Translations under genes and position numbers: made by a program
The notes under the pieces: generated by a model
Seen by the model: the letters and a program-made list of their open reading frames with translations, nothing else
The model's database searches: none
What the model was told of the DNA's origin: nothing
Part shown: positions 8,810-21,287 of the stretch, one piece after another
Layout: every line of letters begins with the position of its first letter
How positions within the stretch are numbered: the stretch's first letter is position 1
NCBI RefSeq assembly: GCF_022662305.1
Contig: NZ_JAKNQH010000008.1
Span: 1 to 64,000 of the forward strand
DNA from: Sphingomonas sp. BAUL-RG-20F-R05-02
GTDB taxonomy: Bacteria; Pseudomonadota; Alphaproteobacteria; Sphingomonadales; Sphingomonadaceae
Length of the DNA stretch: 64,000 bases
Direction of reading: 5' to 3'

Positions 8810-10615
8810 ATGGTGGACACCCCGACCGCGGACGGCCCGCGAGAGCCGGACATCACCCACGTTCCGCCTTATGCAACGAAAACGTGGATGGGCCATCCAC
8901 CCCAGCTTGCCCGCCTGTTTACGATCGAGATGTGGGAGCGCTTCGGCTTCTACGGGATGCGCGCGCTGCTGGTGCTATATCTGACCAAGCACTTCCTGCT
9001 GGCCGATCATCAGGCGAACGGGATCGTCGGGGGCTATCTCAGCCTGGTGTATCTCACGCCGGTGGTCGGCGGGTGGTTGGCCGATCATTATCTCGGCTCA
9101 AAACGCGCAGTGCGATGGGGCGCGATCGTCATGGCGGTAGGCTATTTCATGCTGTGCTTCGGCGGTGAAGCGGCGCGGCCATATGCAACCATCGAAGGGC
9201 AGCGTTACGCGGTGACGGTCGCACCGACAGCCTCGGTGCTCGCCACCAGCGACGCAGCGCAGACGGTGACCGTGAACCGCCAGACGCTGACGATCCACGG
9301 CCAGCCCAACGGCGCGGTGCAGTTGCGCGCCGCATCGGGCCAGGTAGTGCGGACCGTCGCCAAGGCTGATTTCGTGCCAGGCGCCGAACGCTCGCCGCTC
9401 TACACCATGCTGATGATGCTGGCGCTCAGCCTTGTCGTGATCGGCAACGGCTTCTTCAAACCGAATATCTCGACGGTAGTCGGCGCGCTTTATGCCCCGG
9501 GTGACCGGCGCCGCGACGCCGGGTTCACGATTTTCTACTGGGGGATCAACCTCGGCTCGATCGGCGGGCAGTTGCTGTGCCCGCTGTTCGCCGGCTGGTT
9601 CGGCTGGTGGGCCGGCTTCCTGGTCGTCGCGATCGGCATGTTGATCGGCTATGTGCTGATCCGGTTCGAGGGCGGCCGGCTGGCCGGCTATGGCGAAGCG
9701 CCGGCACACGGCGGCCCGGATCGCGCACCGCTGATCTACGTGTTGTCGATCCTGGCCGCGCCGGTCTTCTACCTGATCTTCGCCAACGTGATGAACACGC
9801 CAGAAGCGGCAGCGGGCAGCGGTTTGTGGGGCTATATCCTCGCCACGCCGTTTCTGGGCAAAGTGCTGTTCGCCACATTCGTCGCGGCTGTGATCGGCAT
9901 CCCGATCTGGTCATGGCGGGCGGGCGACCGGACCGAGCGCGAGATGATGCTGGCGGCGATCATCCTGGTCGTATTCAACGTCACGTTCTGGACGCTGTTC
10001 GAACAAGCCGCATCCTCGCTCACGCTGTTCGCCGATCGCAGCACGACACTGCACCTGTTCGGTATCTTCATCTCCGCGCCCAACACGCAGCAGTTCAACC
10101 CGCTCACCATCGTGCTGTTCGCACCGGTGTTGAGCTGGGTCTGGGTCACGTTGGCGAAGAAGGGGCTGGAGCCGTCGATCCAGGTGAAATTCGCGCTCGC
10201 GCTGATCCTGGTCGGGCTTGGCTTCGTGCTGCTGTCCGCCAGCGGGCCGTTCGCCAATGCCGAGTTCCGCGTCGGATTGTGGTGGCTGGCACTGACCTAC
10301 TTCCTGCACTCCATCGCCGAGCTGTGCATCTCGCCGGTGGGTCTTTCGATGATTACAAAATTGTCTATCGCGCGTGTCGTCGGCATGATGATGGGCGTGT
10401 GGTTCCTGTCGATCTCGATCGGCGAATATCTCGCCGGGGCAGCGGCGCAGGCCGCATCGGTGCAGACGGTGGGCGGACAGGTGACAAATCCGGAGGTCGC
10501 GCTGCACACCTATCTCGCCACCTTCCTGACCGGCGGCGAATTGACGATCGGCGCGGGCGTTCTGCTGCTCGTCATATCGCCGTGGCTGAAGCGGCTGATG
10601 CACGGGGTAAAGTGA
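8810..10615 (+). CDS. POT/PTR2-family proton-dependent oligopeptide transporter
   Basis: A 601-residue inner-membrane symporter that imports di- and tripeptides with protons. The first membrane helix holds the proton-coupling motif IEMWERFGFYGMR (ExxER, residues 40-44). The PTR2 signature GNGFFKPNIS follows later, with about 14 helices in total. Between two early helices lies a hydrophilic stretch of about 75 residues (121-195, rich in Thr, Ala and Val) not found in the standard fold. ATG 8810 has TGGGAG upstream. The frame is open back to 8096, but that part is antisense to the nitroreductase gene and is not protein-like. Confidence 0.9.
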   Translation: MVDTPTADGPREPDITHVPPYATKTWMGHPPQLARLFTIEMWERFGFYGMRALLVLYLTKHFLLADHQANGIVGGYLSLVYLTPVVGGWLADHYLGSKRAVRWGAIVMAVGYFMLCFGGEAARPYATIEGQRYAVTVAPTASVLATSDAAQTVTVNRQTLTIHGQPNGAVQLRAASGQVVRTVAKADFVPGAERSPLYTMLMMLALSLVVIGNGFFKPNISTVVGALYAPGDRRRDAGFTIFYWGINLGSIGGQLLCPLFAGWFGWWAGFLVVAIGMLIGYVLIRFEGGRLAGYGEAPAHGGPDRAPLIYVLSILAAPVFYLIFANVMNTPEAAAGSGLWGYILATPFLGKVLFATFVAAVIGIPIWSWRAGDRTEREMMLAAIILVVFNVTFWTLFEQAASSLTLFADRSTTLHLFGIFISAPNTQQFNPLTIVLFAPVLSWVWVTLAKKGLEPSIQVKFALALILVGLGFVLLSASGPFANAEFRVGLWWLALTYFLHSIAELCISPVGLSMITKLSIARVVGMMMGVWFLSISIGEYLAGAAAQAASVQTVGGQVTNPEVALHTYLATFLTGGELTIGAGVLLLVISPWLKRLMHGVK

Positions 10616-10630
10616 CGCCCCCGCCCTCTC

Positions 10631-10651
10631 GCGCTGGCTGCACGCCAGCGC
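10631..10651. other. Perfect hairpin between the peptide transporter gene and glmM
   Basis: An 8-bp perfect stem GCGCTGGC (10631-10638) / GCCAGCGC (10644-10651) with loop TGCAC. No T run follows on either strand, so it is not a classic intrinsic terminator. It could protect an mRNA end or weaken read-through into glmM, which starts 34 bases later. Confidence 0.5.
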
Positions 10652-10684
10652 TATCAGAGCGGTAATCCACCCTTGGAGCGACGC

Positions 10685-12025
10685 ATGGCACGCAAGTATT
10701 TCGGCACCGACGGCATCCGCGGCCTCACCAACAAGAGTCCGATGACGGCGGCGATGGCGATGCAGGTCGGCATGGCGGCGGGCGCGCATTTCCGGCGTGG
10801 CGACCACCGCCACCGGGTCGTGATCGGCAAGGATACGCGCCTGTCGGGCTATATGCTCGAAAACGCGATGGTGGCGGGCTTCACCTCCGTCGGCATGGAC
10901 GTGGTGCTGGTCGGACCGATGCCGACGCCTGCTGTGGCGATGCTGACGCACGAGATGCGCGCCGATCTCGGCGTGATGATTTCGGCCAGCCACAATCCCT
11001 ATCAGGACAACGGCATCAAGCTGTTCGGGCCGGACGGCTACAAACTGTCCGATGCCGACGAACTCGCGATCGAGGCGCTGATCGACGGCGAGGTGCCGCT
11101 CGCCGCCGCCGAGGAGATCGGGCGCGCGCGGCGCGTCGAGGATGCGCGCGGGCGTTATATCCACGCCGCCAAGCTGACCTTCCCGCCCGGGCTGACGCTC
11201 GACGGGCTCAAGATCGTGGTCGATTGCGCGAACGGCGCCGCCTATCAGGTCGCGCCCTCCGCGCTGTGGGAACTGGGCGCGGAAGTGATCGCGATCGGCG
11301 TCACCCCCAACGGCAAGAACATCAACGACGGCGTGGGCTCGACCGCGCCGCAACTGCTGTGCGAGACGGTGGTGGCGAGCGGCGCGCATATCGGCATTGC
11401 GCTCGACGGTGATGCCGACCGGCTGATCGTGGTGGACGAAACCGGCAAGGTGATCGATGGCGACCAGTTGATGGCGACGATAGCGAGCGGTTGGGCGCGC
11501 GCCGGGCGGTTGCAGCAGGGCGGTCTGGTCGCGACTGTGATGTCCAACCTCGGGCTGGAGCGGCACCTCGCCACGCAGGGCATCAAGCTGGTGCGGACGA
11601 GCGTGGGGGATCGCTACGTGCTCGAGGCGATGCGCGCGCAGGGGTATAACGTCGGCGGCGAGCAGTCCGGGCACATCATCCTGGCCGACTATGCCACCAC
11701 CGGCGACGGGCTGGTCGCGGCGTTGCAAATCCTCGCCGAACTGGTGCGCGCGGGCGTGCCGGCGAGCGAACTGCTCCACCGCTTCGATCCGCTGCCGCAA
11801 TTGCTCAAGAACGTGCGCTTCTCGGGCGGCAAGCCGTTGGAAGCGGAGAGCGTCAAGGCGGTGATCGCCGAGGCCGAGGCGGAACTGGTCGGCAAGGGTC
11901 GGCTTGTCATCCGCCCGTCCGGCACCGAGCCGGTGATCCGCGTGATGGCGGAGGGCGACGATTCCGCACAGGTCGAGCGCGTCGTCGACCGGATCTGCGA
12001 CGCGGTGCGGGCGGCGGCGGCCTGA
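10685..12025 (+). CDS. glmM: Phosphoglucosamine mutase
   Basis: A 446-residue cytoplasmic enzyme that interconverts glucosamine-6-phosphate and glucosamine-1-phosphate on the way to UDP-GlcNAc for peptidoglycan and LPS. The start [10 protein letters not shown] is diagnostic. Phospho-Ser102 lies in [14 protein letters not shown], the metal loop is DGDADRL, and the sugar/phosphate loop is GGEQSGH with [12 protein letters not shown] near the end. ATG 10685 is chosen over an ATG 12 bases upstream because the family begins at this point; TTGGAGCG precedes it. It is the first gene of a string whose stops and starts overlap (TGATG into the next gene). Confidence 0.97.
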   Translation: MARKYFGTDGIRGLTNKSPMTAAMAMQVGMAAGAHFRRGDHRHRVVIGKDTRLSGYMLENAMVAGFTSVGMDVVLVGPMPTPAVAMLTHEMRADLGVMISASHNPYQDNGIKLFGPDGYKLSDADELAIEALIDGEVPLAAAEEIGRARRVEDARGRYIHAAKLTFPPGLTLDGLKIVVDCANGAAYQVAPSALWELGAEVIAIGVTPNGKNINDGVGSTAPQLLCETVVASGAHIGIALDGDADRLIVVDETGKVIDGDQLMATIASGWARAGRLQQGGLVATVMSNLGLERHLATQGIKLVRTSVGDRYVLEAMRAQGYNVGGEQSGHIILADYATTGDGLVAALQILAELVRAGVPASELLHRFDPLPQLLKNVRFSGGKPLEAESVKAVIAEAEAELVGKGRLVIRPSGTEPVIRVMAEGDDSAQVERVVDRICDAVRAAAA

Positions 12026-12251
12026 TGCTGGAGATGCGCCCCGATTGCGAACGCTGCGGCGTCGACCTGCCCGCCAATGCGGCGGGCGCGTTCATCTGCT
12101 CGTTCGAATGCACCTATTGCGCGGAGTGCGCGGAGGATCTCGACGATCGCTGCCCAACCTGCGGCGGCGAGCTGATGGACCGCCCCGCGCGGGTCGGCAA
12201 GGCGCTGGCGGGCAACCCCGCCTCGACCGTGCGCCGCTTCAAGGGGCATGC

Positions 12252-12255
<4 letters not shown>
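12025..12255 (+). CDS. DUF1272 domain-containing small zinc-ribbon-like protein
   Basis: A 76-residue cysteine-rich protein of the DUF1272 family. It starts with LEMRPDCERCGVDLP and contains CxxC-type pairs CERC, CSFECTYCAECAEDL and CPTCGGEL, so it should bind one or two zinc ions. The function of the family is unknown. The start ATG shares its A with the TGA of glmM, and its own TGA overlaps the GTG start of thiD (GTGA), so its translation is tied to both neighbours. The positively charged C-terminal tail (VRRFKGHA) is unremarkable. Confidence 0.9.
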
Positions 12256-13375
<1,120 letters not shown>

Positions 13376-13376
<1 letters not shown>

Positions 13377-14020
13377 TGCCGACGCCGAAACGCCCCCTCC
13401 CCAGGCCGAGCCTCCGCCACGAGAAGCTGTGCCTCGCCCCCGTCGCGGGGGTGGACGAGGCCGGGCGCGGGCCGCTCGCCGGGCCAGTGGTGGCGGCGGC
13501 GGTGATCCTGCCCGCGCGTGGCATCCCGCGCGGTATCGATGATTCCAAGAAGCTCCCCGCCGCCGAACGCCTGCGGCTGCATGACCGGTTGCAGGCTTGC
13601 GCGCAGATCGGCATCGGCATCGTCGAGCCGGACGAGATCGACACACTCAACATCTACTGGGCGACGATGAAGGCGATGACCCTGGCGGTCGAGGCGCTCG
13701 GTTGCGCGCCCGGCCATGTGCTGGTCGACGGCAACCGTCTGCCGCGCTGGGGCTTCGCCGCCACGCCGATCGTATCGGGCGACGCAATCAGCCTGTCGAT
13801 CGCCGCCGCCTCGATCATTGCCAAGCATACCCGCGACACGATCATGCGCGCGCATCACGACGCGCATCCGCATTACGGCTGGATCACCAATCAAGGCTAT
13901 GGCGCGCCCGAACATCTTCGCGCTTTGCGCGAACACGGCCCCTCGCCGCTGCACCGCCGCAGCTTCGCACCGGTCGCGCAGGCCGCGGTCGCGTTCGCGC
14001 CAGCCGTCGCGGCGGAATAG
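13376..14020 (+). CDS. rnhB: Ribonuclease HII
   Basis: A 214-residue endonuclease that nicks RNA in RNA-DNA hybrids and removes single ribonucleotides from DNA. It has the type 2 signature VAGVDEAGRGPLAGPVV (first Asp and Glu of the DEDD site), DDSKKLP, and the later Asp in LVDGNRLPR. The tail GYGAPEHLRALREHGPSPLHRRSF is typical. ATG 13376 overlaps the thiD stop as TGATG; an in-frame ATG at 13361, inside thiD, is an alternative that adds five residues. It is the last gene of the coupled glmM string. Confidence 0.95.
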
Positions 14021-14170
14021 CGAGCGGGCGGTTGAGTGGTCGCGGTGGCGACGGGTTAGCGGGGGTGTGGAGGAAACGCACACGTTTGGGAGTGATGCTG
14101 TCGCGCGATTTCTGCGGTTCCCGGTCTGTCGGACACCTGCTATCAACGCTCGTCTTGTGAAAGTTCCGCT

Positions 14171-14650
14171 ATGCTTCGCACGTTAACGGCGGCCGCGTTC
14201 TTGCCGGTGGTGATCTGCTCTCTGGCTCTCGCCGCTCCTGTGCTGGCATCGCCGGGGCCGCCCCCGCCGGACTATATCGTCGAAGCGGCCAAGCATCTTG
14301 TTCCCACACAAACGGCGGCGACATTCGATGGCTATGCTGACGAGTTGGCAGGCGACGTAACAGTCTGGGTCGATGGTGAGAAGATCGCATCGAATAAAGC
14401 TGATTGGCTCGTGATGGAGCGTCGCAGGGTTGGGAAGGTCGACCGACGTGTCTTGGGGTATGCGGTTGGGTACAACACGATCCTTGTCTTCGATCAGTTC
14501 GACGACAGGTCCGCCTTACCCGATAATCCCGACATGGTATTCGACTCACGTTTCCTGACGCGCGCAGTCCAGTATCGTTTTGGACCTGACCACATGATCC
14601 ATGCGATACACGTCACGCAAACCGAAGGCGTGCTGCAGAAGCCGTTCTGA
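14171..14650 (+). CDS. Secreted protein of unknown function
   Basis: A 159-residue protein with a signal peptide (about 1-26, cleavage after VLA). The mature part carries YADELAGDVTVWVDGEKIASNKADW, YNTILVFDQFDD and MIHAIHVTQTEG. It resembles the small NTF2-like or SnoaL-like extracytoplasmic proteins in its loop and strand pattern, but no motif is strong enough to assign it. Base composition is visibly less GC-rich than the flanking genes, which hints at more recent arrival. It stands alone, 150 bases after rnhB, with no recognisable partner. Confidence 0.65.
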   Translation: MLRTLTAAAFLPVVICSLALAAPVLASPGPPPPDYIVEAAKHLVPTQTAATFDGYADELAGDVTVWVDGEKIASNKADWLVMERRRVGKVDRRVLGYAVGYNTILVFDQFDDRSALPDNPDMVFDSRFLTRAVQYRFGPDHMIHAIHVTQTEGVLQKPF

Positions 14651-14767
14651 ACCAGCGAAGCGTTAGCCATGATTGGCCGATACTGCGGCTGCATGAGGGC
14701 CGGCCGTTATCCGGGCTCGGGGCCGCAAACCAGTGGCGCGTAGGGAAAATACCTACGCCATTTCAGT

Positions 14768-16087
<1,320 letters not shown>

Positions 16088-16183
16088 GGGGTCTGGCAAC
16101 TCTGCTCTGGCCTTCGCCGGGAAAGGTAGCAGGGGTCGACGGCATCTCGACACGAACCGCCCCGCCGGATTACGGCTACCGCC

Positions 16184-17236
16184 ATGACCTTCCACCTGCG
16201 CCCTACCCAGTTCGTCGATACGCCCGTCACGCACCCCGACGGCGGCGTGGCGCGGCTGGCAGGGGGGATGCTGTGGTTCGCCGCGTATGAGGTGATCAAG
16301 GGATCGCGGCGCAGCACCGTGCCCGTCGCCGAGATCGCCAACCTGGGGCCGGGCGCCGCCGCGATCCACGCGCGCATCACCGCGCCGCGCGCTGCGCTGA
16401 CGATCGGGGAGCGCACGCTGCGGTTCGATCAGCCGATGGTGGCGGGCATCCTCAACGTAACGCCGGACAGTTTTTCCGATGGCGGCACGCTTCAGGACGA
16501 TCCTGAGGCCGCCGCAGCGGCGGGGGTCGCGATGGCAGCGGCGGGCGCGGCGATGATCGACGTGGGCGGCGAATCGACCCGTCCCGGCGCCGCGCTGGTA
16601 TGGGAGGGTGACGAAGCAAAGCGCGTCTCGCCGGTGATCGAGCGGCTGCTGCGCGCGGGCACCCTCGTGTCGGTCGACACGCGCAAGGGCGCGGTGATGG
16701 AGGCAGCGCTCGCGCTTGGCCCGGTGATCGTCAACGACGTGTCGGCGTTGCTCTGGGATGAGCGTGCCGCCGGCATCGTCGCGCGCGCGAACGCGCCGGT
16801 GATCCTGATGCACTCGCCCGACCCCAAACGCGGACCACATGGCGGCGACGGATATGCGAACGTGCTGACCGAGGTGTACGACTGGCTGGAGGTGCGGATC
16901 GAGGCAGTAGTGGCGGCGGGGATAGACCGCGCCAAGGTCATCATCGATCCAGGTATCGGCTTCGGCAAGAGCCTGGCCGACAATCTCGCACTGATCAACG
17001 GGCTCGCGCTGTTTCACGGGCTCGGCTGCCCGGTCATGCTCGGGGTGAGCCGCAAACGGCTGATCGGTGCGCTGTCGGGCGAGGCACCAGTGGCCGAGCG
17101 GCTCGGCGGATCGATCGCGCTGGCGGTGAAGGGCGCGGAAGCGGGCGTACAGATCCTGCGCGTGCATGACGTCGCGGAGACGGTGCAGGCGGTGCGCGTG
17201 TGGCGGGGCCTGCGCGACCGTGCGCTGGTCGGCTGA
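16184..17236 (+). CDS. folP: Dihydropteroate synthase
   Basis: A 350-residue cytoplasmic enzyme that condenses dihydropterin pyrophosphate with para-aminobenzoate in folate synthesis. The TIM-barrel core starts near residue 85 with MVAGILNVTPDSFSDGG, followed by MIDVGGESTRPGA, VSVDTRKGAV, NDVSAL, DPGIGFGKS and VMLGVSRKRLIG. An N-terminal extension of about 80 residues precedes the barrel and has no motif recognised here; similar extensions are common in sphingomonads. ATG 16184 lies about 100 bases after ccrM, on the same strand. This is the target of sulfonamides. Confidence 0.95.
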   Translation: MTFHLRPTQFVDTPVTHPDGGVARLAGGMLWFAAYEVIKGSRRSTVPVAEIANLGPGAAAIHARITAPRAALTIGERTLRFDQPMVAGILNVTPDSFSDGGTLQDDPEAAAAAGVAMAAAGAAMIDVGGESTRPGAALVWEGDEAKRVSPVIERLLRAGTLVSVDTRKGAVMEAALALGPVIVNDVSALLWDERAAGIVARANAPVILMHSPDPKRGPHGGDGYANVLTEVYDWLEVRIEAVVAAGIDRAKVIIDPGIGFGKSLADNLALINGLALFHGLGCPVMLGVSRKRLIGALSGEAPVAERLGGSIALAVKGAEAGVQILRVHDVAETVQAVRVWRGLRDRALVG

Positions 17237-17277
17237 CACAGACGCACACCGAACCTTGCAAGCCGAATGGAGACACC

Positions 17278-17676
17278 ATGATCCTGTTATTGTTGGCCTT
17301 GGCATCAACCAAGCCGCCGGTGGTGGTAAGCGCGCTGACGACACGTCATCTCGCCGAGGATTGCCGGGGGAAGGACACCGATCCGACCGCCAATTTCTGC
17401 ACCGGCTATATCATGGGCGTGTTCGACACGCTGTCGTCATCCTATCAAATATGCCCCTCTGCGGCGGACGTTTCCACGATCGATGCGGTCGCCGTGGCGC
17501 GCAAGTACATCCGCAAGAACCGAAAGGGGTGGAGCAGCGCCCCGTGGTTTGTCGTGCGAGAGGCTTTCGTGACCGCCTATCCGTGTCACACTGAACCCGA
17601 CGCTCAGCCTAAGACCGCTCCCAAACCCGACGCCAAGGCCAAGCCGAAGCCAAGGCACCTCAAGCGGTCCCGTTAG
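17278..17676 (+). CDS. Rap1a/Tai-like secreted protein
   Basis: A 132-residue protein with a short hydrophobic leader (ILLLLALAS). The pattern LAEDCRG...NFCTGYIMGVFDTL...ICPSAADVST...APWFVVREAFVTAYPC fits the Rap1a/Tai immunity-protein fold, with four cysteines spaced as in that family. In Serratia such proteins neutralise peptidoglycan amidase effectors; many unlinked homologues have no known role. No effector or type VI gene is nearby. The C-terminal 30 residues are a Pro/Lys-rich tail (KTAPKPDAKAKPKPRH). ATG 17278 has ATGGAGAC ahead of it. Confidence 0.7.
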   Translation: MILLLLALASTKPPVVVSALTTRHLAEDCRGKDTDPTANFCTGYIMGVFDTLSSSYQICPSAADVSTIDAVAVARKYIRKNRKGWSSAPWFVVREAFVTAYPCHTEPDAQPKTAPKPDAKAKPKPRHLKRSR

Positions 17677-17679
17677 CGG

Positions 17680-19101
<1,422 letters not shown>

Positions 19102-19241
19102 TCCCACACCCCAAGTACCCTTTGGAGCACCTCTGCTATACGATGAGGGTAAAAGCCGCCTTAAGCGCCCCATCGCGGGACTTGAGAGACAGGCCCACAC
19201 AAGCTAAGCCTGTCGGGAGATAAGCATTGGGGAGATGCGAC

Positions 19242-19379
19242 ATGGCCGAAGACGGCGATATTAAGGTCCACGAAGCGACCTATTCGAAGGTGATCGGCCT
19301 GCTGAAATACGGCGCGGTGGCGTGCTTTCTGCTCGCCTTCGTCATCGTCTATTTCGCCCTCGCCCCTGCCAGCAAGTAA
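19242..19379 (+). CDS. aa3-type cytochrome c oxidase subunit IV, small single-helix protein
   Basis: A 45-residue protein, too short for most gene scans. The soluble N-terminal part (MAEDGDIKVHEATYSKV) is followed by one membrane helix (AVACFLLAFVIVYFAL) and a short tail (APASK). The HEATY.KV...LLKYGAVACFL pattern is the bacterial aa3 oxidase subunit IV family (PF07835), a non-catalytic subunit near the heme-copper core. ATG 19242 has GGGGAGATG upstream. The stop lies 7 bases before pntAa, so it is the first gene of the transhydrogenase operon, not of an oxidase operon. Confidence 0.85.
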   Translation: MAEDGDIKVHEATYSKVIGLLKYGAVACFLLAFVIVYFALAPASK

Positions 19380-19386
19380 CACGCAG

Positions 19387-20508
19387 GTGAAGATCGCCGT
19401 CCTGCGGGAAAGCGCCCCCGGTGAGCGTCGTGTCGCCGCCACGCCCGAAACCATCAAGAAGTTCATCGCGCTCGGCGCATCCGTCGCGGTTGAGGCAGGT
19501 GCCGGCCTGACCGCCGCAATCGCCGATGCCGATTATGCCGCCGCCGGCGCGAGCGTGAGCGACCACGCAGGTGCGCTGGCAGGCGCGGGCATCGTGCTGG
19601 GCGTACAGGGGCCGGACCCGGCTGTGCTTGGCGGCGTGGCACCCGGCGCGCTGGTGGTGGCGGGGCTGAACCCGTTCGGCGACCGCGCGCGGATCGACGG
19701 CTATGCCGCCGCCGGTGTGGAGGCCTTGGCGATGGAGTTCATGCCCCGCATCACCCGCGCCCAATCGATGGATATTCTGTCGTCCCAGTCCAACCTGTCG
19801 GGCTACAAGGCGGTCTTGGACGCGGCCGGCGAATATGGCCGGGCTTTCCCGATGATGATGACGGCGGCAGGCACGATCTCCGCCGCACGCGTGTTTGTGA
19901 TGGGCGTTGGCGTGGCCGGGCTACAGGCGATCGCGACGGCGCGGCGACTGGGTGCGCAGGTTTCCGCCACCGACGTGCGGTCCGCCACGAAGGAGCAGAT
20001 CCTGTCGCTCGGTGCCAAACCGATCTTCGTGGAAAACGTGGCCGGGATCGAGGGCGAAGGGACGGGCGGCTATGCCGGTGAGATGTCGCCCGAATACCAG
20101 GCGGCGCAGGCCGAGCTGGTGTCGGCGCACATCGCCAAACAGGATATCGTCATCACCACGGCGCTGATCCCCGGCCGCCCTGCCCCGCGGCTGATCTCCG
20201 CCGCACAGGTGGCGAGCATGAAGCCGGGCTCGGTGATCGTCGATCTCGCGGTCGAACAAGGCGGCAATGTCGAAGGCGCGGTCGCTGGCGACATCGTATC
20301 CGTCGGCGGCGTGAAGATCGTCGGCCACCGCAACGTTCCCAGCCGGCTGGCGGCGGACGCGAGCGCGCTGTTCTCGCGCAACCTGTTCAACTTCCTGTCG
20401 GCGTTCTGGGACAAGGACGCGGCCGCGCCGGTCCTGGATGACGAGATCGGCGACGCGGTGCGGCTGACCCGTGGCGGTCAGGTCGTCAACGCGCGGTTGC
20501 TCACCTGA
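19387..20508 (+). CDS. pntAa: NAD(P) transhydrogenase subunit alpha, part 1 (NAD-binding domain I)
   Basis: A 373-residue soluble domain I of the proton-translocating transhydrogenase that moves hydride from NADH to NADP+ at the cost of proton flow. It has KIAVLRESAPGERRVAATPET at the start, GYKAVLDAA and the NAD fold VMGVGVAGLQAIATARRLGAQVSATDVR, and PGSVIVDLAVEQGGNVE later. Start is GTG 19387. The alpha subunit is split: the membrane part is a separate gene 370 bases on, with a PH-domain gene between. The stop overlaps the next start (TGATG). Confidence 0.95.
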   Translation: MKIAVLRESAPGERRVAATPETIKKFIALGASVAVEAGAGLTAAIADADYAAAGASVSDHAGALAGAGIVLGVQGPDPAVLGGVAPGALVVAGLNPFGDRARIDGYAAAGVEALAMEFMPRITRAQSMDILSSQSNLSGYKAVLDAAGEYGRAFPMMMTAAGTISAARVFVMGVGVAGLQAIATARRLGAQVSATDVRSATKEQILSLGAKPIFVENVAGIEGEGTGGYAGEMSPEYQAAQAELVSAHIAKQDIVITTALIPGRPAPRLISAAQVASMKPGSVIVDLAVEQGGNVEGAVAGDIVSVGGVKIVGHRNVPSRLAADASALFSRNLFNFLSAFWDKDAAAPVLDDEIGDAVRLTRGGQVVNARLLT

Positions 20509-20867
20509 TGGGGATTTTCAACGCCACCGCGATCGACCCGCATGATGTCGACAAGGTCCATAGGCATGCGCTGCTCGAGTCCGAGCGGGTGCTGTTCGCG
20601 TTCAAGACGGTTCGGGACTTCATCGTCTTCACCGAATGGCGGCTGCTCTACATCGACGTGCAAGGCATCACCGGGTCCAAGACGTCGTATCTGACCATCC
20701 CCTATCGCTCGATCACGTCGTTCGCGATCGTGAGCGCGGGGACGTTCGACCTCGACGCCGAGATCAAGCTGTCGCTGTCCGGCCTCGCGCCGATCGAATT
20801 TAAGATCGGCCGCAGTGCCGATGTGCGCGGCTTGCAGACGTTGCTGGCAAGCAAGCTGGACCGGTAG
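20508..20867 (+). CDS. PH domain-containing protein inserted in the transhydrogenase operon
   Basis: A 119-residue protein made almost wholly of a bacterial PH-like domain (PF08000 type). It has LLESERVLFAFKTVRDFIVFTEWRLLYIDVQGITGSKTSYLTIPYRSITSFAIVSAG, then FDLDAEIKLSLSG and a final helix (VRGLQTLLASKL). No membrane segment or signal peptide is present. Its start shares one base with the pntAa stop, and its TAG is part of the ribosome-binding site of pntAb (TAGGAGC). The three are therefore translated as a unit. Its role is unknown; a link to transhydrogenase assembly or membrane stress is only an inference from position. Confidence 0.85.
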   Translation: MGIFNATAIDPHDVDKVHRHALLESERVLFAFKTVRDFIVFTEWRLLYIDVQGITGSKTSYLTIPYRSITSFAIVSAGTFDLDAEIKLSLSGLAPIEFKIGRSADVRGLQTLLASKLDR

Positions 20868-20876
20868 GAGCAAACC

Positions 20877-21188
20877 ATGGACTTCATCTCGATCCTGTCG
20901 ATCTTCGTCATGGCCTGCTTCGTCGGCTATTATGTCGTGTGGTCGGTCACGCCCGCGCTGCACACACCGCTGATGGCGGTGACCAACGCGATCTCCTCGG
21001 TCATCATCGTCGGCGCGTTGATCGCGGCGGCGGCCGCCGGGATCGGCGCGGGCGGCGCGGTGTCGAAGTGGCTCGGGCTGATCGCGGTAGCGCTGGCGAG
21101 CGTCAACATCTTCGGTGGCTTTGCGGTCACCGCGCGGATGCTGGCGATGTACAAGAAGAAGGAGCGGCCGGCGGCCGTTCACAAATAG
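20877..21188 (+). CDS. pntAb: NAD(P) transhydrogenase subunit alpha, part 2 (membrane domain)
   Basis: A 103-residue inner-membrane protein with three to four helices ([60 protein letters not shown]). It supplies half of the proton channel of the transhydrogenase together with PntB. The segments [20 protein letters not shown] and [14 protein letters not shown] are diagnostic. The charged tail ([10 protein letters not shown]) is cytoplasmic. It lies downstream of the PH-domain gene and 99 bases before pntB; that gap holds a hairpin and REP-like sequence. Confidence 0.95.
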   Translation: MDFISILSIFVMACFVGYYVVWSVTPALHTPLMAVTNAISSVIIVGALIAAAAAGIGAGGAVSKWLGLIAVALASVNIFGGFAVTARMLAMYKKKERPAAVHK

Positions 21189-21195
21189 GCGCCAC

Positions 21196-21280
21196 CCAAG
21201 CCGATATCGCGGCTTGGATGGACGCCGCTCCGGCGCGGACGACCGGCGGATGCCGGCCCGGCGCGGGCATGACGAGGTAG
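21196..21280. repeat. Hairpin and REP-like palindromic sequence between pntAb and pntB
   Basis: A perfect 8-bp stem CCAAGCCG (21196-21203) / CGGCTTGG (21210-21217) is followed by a GC-rich stretch with nested palindromes (GCCGCTCCGGCGCGG, then GGATGCCGGCCCGGCGCGG and GCATGACG). The latter resembles the REP-type elements scattered between genes in many proteobacteria. It lies inside an operon, so it might set mRNA stability and the ratio of PntA to PntB. Copy number elsewhere in the genome cannot be seen from here. Confidence 0.45.
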
Positions 21281-21287
21281 GGGGAAT

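Noticed and set aside
19102..19241. Sigma-54 promoter in front of the coxIV-pnt operon
   Set aside because: The best candidate has GG and GC nine bases apart instead of ten, and the rest of the -24/-12 consensus is poor.
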